Source: Dipteris shenzhenensis
Lineage: Eukaryota > Polypodiophyta > Polypodiopsida > Gleicheniales
Direction: 5' to 3' (one strand)
Length of the DNA stretch: 64,000 nucleotides
Assembly: GCA_047967505.1 (NCBI GenBank)
Contig: CM106540.1
The notes beneath the pieces are model-generated. The model had not been told where the DNA came from. It ran no database searches and was given only the letters and a program-made list of their open reading frames with translations. Made by a program: the position numbers and the translations under genes. Positions 56,289-64,000 of the stretch are shown here, one piece after another (position 1 is the first letter of the stretch; every line of letters starts with the position of its first letter).

Positions 56289-59179
56289 AAGAAGCAGATT
56301 AAACCCTTGGCAGGGATTGAAGCTAAGCCTGCAAATATGTCTGAGGATGATTGGAATGAGTTGGATGCATTAGCAAAGTCTACTATTAGACTTATCTTGC
56401 AGAGTCAGTTTATTTCACAGTAGTAAATGAGCAAACTACAGAAGATTTGTGGAAGAAACTGTGTGCCACTTATGAGAAGGAAACTGCCTCTAATAAAGTT
56501 TACCTCATGAAGAGGTTATTTGAGCTGTAGATGAAGGAAGGGGTCTCCATTGCTTCTCACTTGAATGAATTCAATATTATTTTCAGCCAGCTTCAGGCTC
56601 AAAAGATGAATTTTGATGCAGAGACTAAGGCAATATTTCTCTTATGTTCATTGCCATCCTCATGGGATACCTTCCATACAGCTGTCAGTAACTCTGCACC
56701 TGGTGTGGAGTACTGAAATTTGTTGATGTTGTGGGTAGCTTGTGGGCTGAGGAGATTAGGCGGAAGTCTATGGATGGCAACAAGTAGGATGCAGCCTTAA
56801 ATGTGCAAAGGGGCAGATCGCAGTTCAGGGGGAAGTCCCAAGAAAGAGGGCAGTCGCGTAGCAAATCCAGGGCACGGAACATTGAGTGTTACCACTGTAG
56901 CAAGAAGGGCCATATGAAAAAGGATTGCTACAAGCTAAAAAGAGAGCAAAAGGATAAGAAAAAGAATGCAAATCGGGGTGCAAATTAGAAGGAAGAGAGT
57001 CCAAGGGAGGACAAAGGAAAAGTGAAGATCGAGGAGATCAATGCAGTCACACATGATAGTGACAATGACATTCTCTTCATGTCTAGTTTATCTGCAGAGT
57101 TGCTTACCACTTTAGATGATGCATATTGCCAGGATTGAATTTTGGATTCTAGTGCTTCATTCCATGTTACTCCCCATAGGGAATGGTTCTCCACTTATGA
57201 CAGTGGAAAGACAGGTTGTGTGCATCTTGGAAATGACTATGCATGTGACATAGTGGGAGTAGGTGACATAGAAGGGCTCTATGCTTTTGACCAGGGGTGC
57301 CAAGTGTGGGACTTTGTATCCCTTACATGTATCATGGGTATTTGATCATGTTGTTGCAATAACTGAGCAGCCAAGCACTTCTTTGTGGCATTGCAGGTTC
57401 GGGCACATGAGCCAGAATGGAATGAAACTCTTATGCCATTTGGGTTATGTATTGCATTTGAGTTTCTCTAATTTTGAATTTTGTTAGCACTGTCTCTATG
57501 GGAAGCAAACTAAATCAGCCCATAAAAGAAGGGGAAAGAAAGAGTTTGAAAAGCTTGATTTGGTGCATTCAGACATATGTGGTCCCATGCCCACACGGTC
57601 ATTAGGCGGGGCTGAATACTATGTGACATTCATTGATGATGCAACTAGGAAAGTGTGGGATTATGCTATAGCTCGGAAGAGTGATGTGTTCCAGGTATTT
57701 CAAAAATGGCTGGCCTTGGTTGAGAATCAGTTAGGTAGAACGCTTAAATGCCTACGGACTGACAATGGTGGAGAGTATCTCTCTCATGACTTTCAACATT
57801 TCTGTGATACATGTGGGATTAAGAGGGAGCTCACATCCCCTCGTACTCTAGAGCAAAATCCAGTTGTAGAAAAGATGAACCGTACCATTCAAGAAAGGTT
57901 GCAATGCATGCTTTCCAATGCAAGTCTTTCTGGTGGTTTTTGGGCTGAGGCAATGAAGACTGCAGTGCATGTGAATGGTGGTATTCTTGAAGAGGCATGG
58001 AGTGGCAAGAAGCCCTCTTACTCTCATTTGCGTATATCTGGGTTGAGGCATATGCACATGTGCCAAAAGAGCTTCGAAAGAAGCTAGATCCTAAGTCTAG
58101 GAAATGCATCTTTCTGGGTTATGGTGAAAGTGGAGAGATGGGCTATCATCTCTGGGATCCAGAAGCAAAGAAGATCACACGTAGCCATGATGTAGTCTTC
58201 AATGAGAAGAAGATGCATAAGGCACCCATGAGGGATGTGGACATGAGGAGAATCACTTTACAAGATGTGAATCCACCTGCATATGTTGATAGACAGGAAG
58301 CTGTCCATGCACCAAATGTGCAAGAAATGGTACCACCAAGTACTCCCATAGGTATACAATCAAGGGTAGATGATGGATCATCTATTGGTGGAAATGATGA
58401 GCCAAATGTGGCTGATATGTAGGTGGGATAGCAAGCTAAAATGCCCTTGAGAAGATAATCTAGAGTGTTTAGACCGCCTGATAGGCTTGTTCCAAGGGTA
58501 GACTATGTGATGCTTACTGATTGCGGGGAGCCTTCTTGCTATAGAGAGGCTAATGATGCACGAGGATCAATGCAAGTGGGAGTATGCTATGCAATCATAG
58601 ATGAGTTCACTTATGAAGAATAAGACTTGGGACTTAGTTTCTTTGCCACATGGAAAGAAAGGATTGCCATGTAAATGGGTCTATAAAATGAAGGTCATAG
58701 GTGATGATGTGCCTAGGTACAAGGCCCGTTTGGTCACTAAAGGGTTCAAGCAAGAGAAGGTTGTGGACTTTGATGAGATATTTCCTCCGGTTGTGAAGAT
58801 GACCACACTTAGATGCATGCTTGGACTAGTGGCATCAAAGGATATGGAGCTTATGCAGATGAATGTCAAGACAACTTTCTTGCATGGGGATTTGCATGAG
58901 GAAATTTACATGGTGCAGCCGGAAGGCTTGGAAAAAAAGGACAAAGAGCATTTAGTTTGCAACCTGAAGAAGAGTCTCTATGGTCTTAAGCAAGCGCCTA
59001 GAGAATGGTATCAGAAGTTTGATGCTTTCATTCGGTCCCATGGTTTTAGAAGGAGTGAAATTGATCACTGCCTCTACACTAAAAGGGCTAAGGATAATAG
59101 CCTAATAATCCTGGCACTATATGTGGATGATATGCTATTGGCTAGCAAGAATACTTATGAGCTAGATGCATTAAAGGCC
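56271..59179 (+). pseudogene. copia polyprotein relic: gag, protease, integrase, RT
   Basis: In order on +: gag (VLIQKKQIKPLAGIEAKP; EGVSIASHLNEFNIIFSQLQ), zinc knuckle CYHCSKKGHMKKDC (56889), protease (LDSSASFHVTP, 57145), GAG-pre-integrase (LWHCRFGHMSQNGMKLL), integrase (LVHSDICGPM, CLRTDNGGEYL, VEKMNRTIQE) and RT (WVYKMKVIGDDVPRYKARLV, FDEIFPPVVKMTTLR, DLHEEIYMVQPEG, LYGLKQAPREWYQKF, ALYVDDMLLASKN). Frames are interrupted by stops and slips, but long stretches (58601-59180) are open. The 5' part, LTR included, is missing. The copy starts inside gag, precisely where the kinase C-lobe sequence stops. It is interrupted at 59180 by CACTA sequence. Confidence 0.9.
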
Positions 59180-59884
59180 AAGTCTTTCCCATCATTGCAA
59201 GAATACAACACATGTTCCGATGCAAATCCATAGCAGAGTTAATGACATGGCATGCATCTCATCGGTCCACTGATGACACATTGAGGATTCCCACAGATTG
59301 TGTAGCTTGGAAGCACATAGATAATCAGTGGCTGGACTTTGCGAGGGAGCCACGTGCCAACTTACATCTTGGGCTAGCCATGGACGGCGTGAATCCTTTC
59401 AGGTTACGCTCGACATCTTGGTCGACATGGCCCATAGTCGTGGTGAATTACAATATCCCACCATGGCTAACAATAAAAAAGGGACACCTCATGCTTGCAC
59501 TACTTGTGCCAGGAAAGTACAAGGCAAAAAACATGGACGTGTACATGGCACCTTTGATAGAGGAGTTCTCGGGGGGGTCACTATGTATAAACCCTCTATA
59601 TCACGTGCGTTCAAGGCCTATATTTAAAGTCCCTTATCTGTAAAAAATTTCATTAATAAAATGTACCCCTTTTCTATACAAATCTGTAAATTTTTTCCAA
59701 AACTATTTTGAATAGTCCCTTATGTATATTTATTTCTGTAAATTTTAGAAATAAAAAAAATCCTTCTGTTGAACTCACGTGATAGGGTTACATATGACGA
59801 GTGACCCCCCCGAGGAGGAGTTATAGATATTATGGAGAGGAGTGCAGGTCTTTGATATTTCCAGAACTCCTAGACATACCAATG
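59180..59884 (+). pseudogene. CACTA transposase fragment captured in copia RT
   Basis: Reads FPIIARIQHMFRCKSIAELM, then TWHASHRSTDDTLRIPTD, DFAREPRANLHLGLAMDGVN, STWPIVVVNYNIPPWLTIK, MLALLVPGKY, DVYMAPLIEEL and, past MITE copy C, ILWRGVQVFDISR. This is a piece of the Transposase_21 domain of En/Spm (CACTA) elements, about 450 bp once the MITE is removed. It has no CACTA termini. AGGCC stands at both junctions (59175-59179 and 59885-59889), and copia RT resumes immediately with AFDMKDLG. It therefore looks like transposase sequence joined into the copia during reverse transcription or repair. Confidence 0.85.
59568..59814. mobile_element. MITE copy C, 247 bp, 8-bp TSD
   Basis: CTCGGGGGGGTCACT ... 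AGTGACCCCCCCGAG, perfect ends. The target duplication GAGGAGTT is exact (59560-59567 and 59815-59822). It is inserted in CACTA transposase sequence, which itself lies in a copia RT. Removing it restores the CACTA reading EEL followed by a TAG and ILWRGV. Confidence 0.95.
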
Positions 59885-60425
59885 AGGCCTTTGATATGAA
59901 GGATTTGGGACTTGTAGGTCATATTCTTGGTATGTGCATCACGCGTGATCGGAGTAGGAAACTGCTTTGGCTTTCATAAAAAGAGTATGTTACAAAAGTA
60001 TTGCAGCATTTCAATATGGAGGGGGGGAAGGCAGTGAGTACTCCATTGCCTCCATATGTGAAACTGAGTCACACAGATAGTCCCAAATCAGATGAGGAGA
60101 GGGCCATGATGGCCAAGGTTCCTTATGCATCAGTAGTTGGGAGTCTTATGTATGCTATGATAGCTACTAGACCAGACATTGCATTTGCAATGGGAGTTGT
60201 TAGCCGGTATATGGCTAATCCAGGAAAGAGGCATTGGGAGGCAATTAAGTGCATCATGAGGTACATGAAGGGTACCAAGGAGATGTGCATCTGCTTTGGT
60301 AGAGGAGACATGCGTGTACTTGGGTACACAGATTCAGACTATGCAAGGCATGTGGATAGTAGGAGATCCACTTCTGGTTATGTGTTCACCTTTGCAGGTG
60401 GTGCAGTGTCGTGTATATCAACAAA
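59885..60425 (+). pseudogene. copia RT end and RNase H, continued
   Basis: Continues AFDMKDLGLVGHILGM, LLWLSxKEYVTKVLQHFNME, PYASVVGSLMYAMIATRPDI, YTDSDYARHVDSRRSTSGYV and FTFAGGAVSCIS, then stops being copia-like at about 60425. The C-terminal TKHIExxxHFIRE part, the polypurine tract and the 3' LTR are missing. With the missing 5' part this shows a truncated segment rather than a clean insertion. Confidence 0.85.
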
Positions 60426-60690
60426 AAGGCCATAGCCCATTCTAGGAATAATGAAAAGAGCCAATATTAAGATGTATGCAGAGCTATCTAGAGGAATTTG
60501 ATCAATCATATCAATTCAAAGAAACCCCACTGTATAAAGCCTCATAGAAATAGTTAAAAGGCTAATCTATATTAACAAAAGCTTCACATTGTATAATAAC
60601 AAAAAGGCCATCCGAATAATTAAAAGAGCTAGTATTAAGATGTCTCACGAGATATCTAAAGGGGTTTAGAAGCCATAGACTAATTAATAT
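60419..60690. repeat. diverged tandem repeat, period 178 bp
   Basis: ACAAAAAGGCCAT at 60421 and 60599 is followed in both by AAAAGAGCNANTATTAAGATGT. The first unit overlaps the end of the copia relic. Confidence 0.7.
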
Positions 60691-60711
60691 ATTTATAATT
60701 TTACCATAGAC

Positions 60712-60925
60712 TTAAAACACAAATTTCAACATCTCTTTTCCTAGGACATGGGTGTGGTTGAGCCATTTTTCCTGGAATAAGTGCACGATCGTCACAGTTT
60801 CATTACCTGTGGCTTCTCCACCATCCAATACAACCTTGATGTCTCGAGTGCTTTTGATTGAGCTCAAGGTGCATAGATCAGCAATAGTATACACTCCCTT
60901 GCAATTCAGCTTCTACATACCCTAA
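60712..60925 (-). other. exon-like open segment
   Basis: Minus reading AELQGSVYTIADLCTLSSIK, DIKVVLDGGEATGNETVTIV and HLFQEKWLNHTHVLGKEML. Composition and hydrophobic pattern look coding and the frame is open for about 70 codons. I recognise no family. It lies between the kinase N-lobe and C-lobe on the same strand, and could be an exon of that gene or of an inserted element. Confidence 0.25.
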
Positions 60926-60929
60926 ATAT

Positions 60930-61968
60930 GATTCATGCATCTTCAACGTTTATCAACAAATCTTCATTCTAGCCTTTAGTACATTTAGAAAATGCGCTAA
61001 TGACCGATGGCAAAAAAGGTGAAAAGGAAAATGAGAGGAAGTCGAAGACACTATTCGAAATAGATGTGAGTTGGGGGAGAGTCTAGGGAAGGATGTTTAC
61101 AAATAGAGAGAATGGTGGATGAGGTGAATGCATCTGTCAGGAGCTCCAGTGCCTATATTTTGTAATGCCAAGAAACACAAATAATCTCACTCTAAGAACC
61201 GAGGACAATGTTGCCTTGGTTCTCGACAATAGAGACGGTAGTTTGGATGCGCAGCACATAGATGGCTCAGTGGTAGATGAAAATTTGCATGCCACATGGA
61301 AGGGCTGAGTGCACAAGGAGAGGTCTATCCATTTCTCTCCATGTGGCAACTCTTATTTGAAGAATACAGAGATAGAGAAGAGATGCTAACCATAATTATT
61401 TTTTTTAATGCTCATTTTTAATTAAAAATTTAAACAATTTCTTACATGAAGAATACAATGTTCTTTCTTGTTTTCTAGATAAACAACTCATTCGATATGT
61501 AGATAATCACAATTAATATATAGGAAAAGATAAATTCTTGATAATTAACTAAAGAACTCATTTCCTATATAGGAATTGTAGAACCTACTTCGTTCTCCTT
61601 ATAGGAACTCACATTTCCTAGATAGCAACAATAGACATGGGCTATATAGGAAATGCAATTCCCTACACAACTTGAAATCCACTCCATTCTCCATATAGAA
61701 ACTCACATTTCCTAGATAGCAATATAAGTGGGCTATATAGGAAACACAATTTCCTACATAGCAAACTTGAAATCCACTTCATTTTCCATATAGGGTTGCA
61801 TATTCCTAGACGGGACTATATAGGTTATCAAATTCCCTATATAAGAAAGGAAAAATTGGCTTCAATTACTCATTTAGAGATTGAATAAAATGAGTAATTC
61901 ACTATATATTGTACATGGAAGGTAGGCTCATATAGGAAATACACTATAGAGAATTTGGATAATCATGA
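60930..61968. repeat. non-coding stretch with CTATATAGGAA-type repeats
   Basis: From about 61555 to 61860 the palindromic TTCCTATATAGGAA and variants recur with CACATTTCCTAGATAGCAA and GAAATCCACTnCATTNTCC, giving roughly two units of about 105 bp. Near the kinase edge TACATGGAAGGTAGGCTCAT is repeated exactly at 61912-61931 and 61969-61988. No gene is supported in 60930-61550. Confidence 0.5.
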
Positions 61969-62381
61969 TACATGGAAGGTAGGCTCATGAGCATGTCATG
62001 AATACTACCTCCATTAAAGTATGGACTAATTAACCAAAGATTGCTAATGTGTGTGTAACCAATTGTGTGACACATGGACCTATGTATTAAAGTCATTGCC
62101 AGCTCTGTCTTCAATGATCTATGTGCATGTGCAATATCATGCCTCAACTTCTTGCCAGCATAAGATAGGGTTGGCTTGAAACCTGGCACACCCTCTATCT
62201 TAATCCGGTACACTTTTCCTTCCACCCCCCAACCTAATTCCTCAAGAATTGTCAATGCAACTAGTGGGAAGTGTACCATTGTAGAGCACACGTCGGCAAA
62301 CTTCGTGCACAAGTCTATTTGTGCATTCTCGTCTTGACTGCTCATGTCTATTTTTTTAATGAGCCACTAGCAACTTGGGTA
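61969..62381 (-). pseudogene. kinase-like N-lobe
   Basis: Minus reading WLIKKIDMSSQDENAQIDLC, TILEELGWGVEGKVYRIKIE (glycine-rich loop GxGxxGxVY), YAGKKLRHD (VAIK-type Lys), LKTELAMTLIHRS (helix-C Glu) and ISPYFNGGSIHDMLM (hinge and helix D). All N-lobe landmarks are present in order. It ends about where helix D stops; the C-lobe with helix E follows at 56288 on the same strand. The glycine loop and Lys suggest a nucleotide-binding fold when intact. Whether the gap is an intron or an insertion is unresolved. Confidence 0.6.
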
Positions 62382-62449
62382 TAAGATTGCTTGGTGACAT
62401 TCGATAGTCTATCGGCCGCACCTTTTTCCTTTCCATTTTTCCTATGATT

Positions 62450-62874
62450 AGCAACGCGGGATTCCTTCTATTCTATGAGCCACCTATCCCCAACTTCGAC
62501 CTTGCTGCGTTTGTCAAGGGCTCTAATTGCTTTACCATTTCCCATTGTGCAACTATATCACCCAGCACTCTAGGTAGGAAATTTAGTACATCCACTTTCT
62601 CCTCTATCTGCTCCACCTATCTGCACCTCATCCAGCTACAGTCAAATTGAGCAAGTATGTGCTGATGCATTTCATCCAGCTTAGACTTGGTATGCGGAAT
62701 GTCTCTTATTTTCTCCTCACTCAATGTTATAATATGTTGAACGCACACCCTACGGACAAGTTGTTGCAACTCAATTCTCCAAGTGTCTCTCTCTTTCTTT
62801 GAAGGGGTGGCTGCCATGAGGAAGGTAGAGGTATAGCAATCATTACGTAAGCAGTCGTGAGGTTCTACTACCAC
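62450..62874 (-). pseudogene. helical ORF upstream of the kinase
   Basis: Minus reading MAATPSKKERDTWRIELQQL (start at about 62818), EEKIRDIPHTKSKLDEMHQH, a TAG near 62617, then VEQIEEKVDVLNFLPRVLGD and IVAQWEMVKQLEPLTNAARS to about 62450. Mostly alpha-helical and charged; no known domain. It is in the right place to be the N-terminal region of the kinase-like protein, or a separate small gene. Confidence 0.35.
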
Positions 62875-63239
62875 GATGAGTCACAACATGTACATACGAA
62901 AACCAACACATAGCAATTAAGTAATTGAGACATCTAGGTCCAATTGTAATGCATTACATTGATACTCGACAGTCATTACAAAAACAAATGCAAAAAAATC
63001 AAGAAATAAAATCTATGCAGATGCTAACATGAATCTCTAATAGATAATTATAATGTGGACCCTAAAAGAAATAGCGCACATCATACAAATTACTCCAACA
63101 AATCCTCTCAGGTTATCGAAGAAAGATAGGCTATAAAAGATGAATAGGAAAACATATAACAGCAATCACAATGTAATGAACCAAGATGATCTAGATCAAC
63201 ATTGTCTGATCACACATCTTGAGCTCATTGGGAAGGTCG
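62875..63239. other. stretch without recognised gene
   Basis: AT-rich sequence upstream of the minus-strand helical ORF. It may be leader or intron of that transcription unit; no feature can be supported. Confidence 0.3.
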
Positions 63240-63810
63240 TTGTCGAGGTGAATCCAGTCGGCCAAAGCGAGCTATCATTCGGACAATTACTGGCTCTATT
63301 GACACCTATGTACAATATATATGAATATATGATAGTAGACCACAGCAAGGTGAATCCAATTGGCCAAAGTGAGCCATCACCCAGTCTTCATCATGATACT
63401 ACCTAATAGAACATCACTCGAGGCGAGATGAATCAAACCAGTCAAAGTGAGTCGTAATTCGACCCCAAGTGATAAACATCACACATTCAAATACATATAG
63501 GCAAGCATAAATAAGCATCACACATATTCCTCTCTCTCTATTTCTCTCTCAATTGGGATGAGGTGAATCTAGCCATCCAAAGCGAGCCATCACCCGCCGA
63601 CCTTAATCTTGATACTACTAGAACATCACTTAAGGTGAGATGAATCCAACAGGCCAAAGTGAGTCATCATCTGGCCCCAAGTGAAATACATCATGCAAAC
63701 ACACACACAGAAGCACACAAGCACAAACATATGACATATTTCTCTCTCTTTTATCTCAAATAAGGCGAGGTGAATCCAGTCGGCCGAAGCAAGCCATCAC
63801 TTGGCCCTAA
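63240..63810. repeat. array of GAGGTGAATCCAGTCGGCCAAAGCGAG-type motifs
   Basis: A motif of the form GGTGAATCCANNCGGCCAAAG, followed by CGAGCCATCACCCGGCC, appears at about 63246, 63348, 63424, 63559, 63637 and 63768, with CA-rich spacers. It lies directly upstream of the minus-strand ORF set and downstream of a TATA box. Such regularly spaced GC-rich motifs are often subterminal repeats of DNA transposons, but a simple minisatellite is equally possible. Confidence 0.65.
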
Positions 63811-63931
63811 CTAAGAACAATAGTGAGGTTAGAAGCTCACAAAAATCCTTAAGGAGAAGTAGAAAACAGCAAAGATGTGGAAAATTCCGGTGAATTTTAG
63901 TGAACTATAAAAAAAAATGACGCGAAGGGGG

Positions 63932-63940
63932 CCTTTTATA
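63932..63940 (-). promoter_or_regulatory. candidate TATA box of the minus-strand unit
   Basis: On the minus strand TATAAAAGG stands in otherwise GC-balanced sequence (TCTATAAAAGGCCCCCTTCG), about 1.1 kb upstream of the first minus-strand start codon. Just upstream of it lies an inverted GGCCGGT / ACCGGTCGG pair (63960-63990). Motif evidence only. Confidence 0.35.
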
Positions 63941-64000
63941 GAATCCAACTTGACATACTGGCCGGTATGTCCACACACCGGTCGGTTTTTGTGGCCAATA

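Noticed and set aside
56271-60425. Intact copia element
   Set aside because: Both LTRs, the gag start and the C-terminus are missing and RT is interrupted by CACTA and MITE sequence.
55740-62381. Functional protein kinase gene
   Set aside because: Two in-frame stops in the C-lobe and a 5.7-kb gap; at best one TE-filled intron plus nonsense mutations.
63240-63810. Possible CRISPR-like array of spaced repeats
   Set aside because: Repeats are diverged, spacing is irregular and the context is a plant nuclear genome.

Overview
This 64 kb window looks like nuclear DNA from a large, repeat-rich plant genome. Spliced genes with GT-AG introns, copia and gypsy LTR retrotransposons, a LINE, MITEs and a CACTA transposase fragment are all present. 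The PLS-class PPR gene with E and (decayed) DYW regions, preceded by an organellar PDF-type motif, points to a land plant. The style of the PPR repeats suggests a fern, but that is an inference from family resemblance and a gymnosperm or lycophyte is not excluded.

Only two host genes are clear. (1) A GH79 heparanase-like beta-glucuronidase on the + strand (2538-5187). Eight exons join in one continuous frame, but the N-terminal exons are missing. (2) A PPR gene on the - strand (38412-35789). Its first exon carries a PDF-type motif that continues across a 92-bp intron into the PPR exon, and its C-terminal DYW domain is frameshifted and decayed.

Most of the rest is nested transposable elements. 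1-2155: two minus-strand copia 5' ends. 7140-9690: gypsy gag/protease relic. 11500-12620: gypsy RNase H scrap and an LTR. 13985-16992: degenerate gypsy element with two LTRs. 17600-19590: broken ORF of an unfamiliar family with a V/IDFAENY motif. 19617-21612: minus copia 5' end with a 152-bp LTR. 21640-35359: long plus-strand gypsy element with extra coiled-coil ORFs after pol, a 3' LTR, and a complete non-autonomous LTR element (27016-29900, TSD TCACT) inside its integrase. 39930-42075: minus LINE relic. 42799-48812: second, rearranged member of the same gypsy family, with a solo LTR and copia pieces in it. 49500-53087: two minus copia gag relics, one with its LTR, and a Stowaway-like MITE. 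56271-60425: plus-strand copia polyprotein relic with CACTA transposase sequence spliced into its RT.

The two most interesting items are these. (a) A MITE family seen in three copies (48954-49200, 53176-53421, 59568-59814), 246-247 bp, with a 15-bp terminal inverted repeat CTCGGGGGGGTCACT and a different exact 8-bp target duplication at each copy; one empty site lies in the same window. (b) A minus-strand set of coding-looking segments (about 62874 down to 53864): a kinase-like protein split by about 5.7 kb of repeats, an unknown ORF, a RING-like ORF and a 52-residue membrane protein, with a TATA box and a motif array upstream at 63.2-63.94 kb. I could not assign this set to any known element. 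It carries stops and frameshifts, so it is at least partly a relic.
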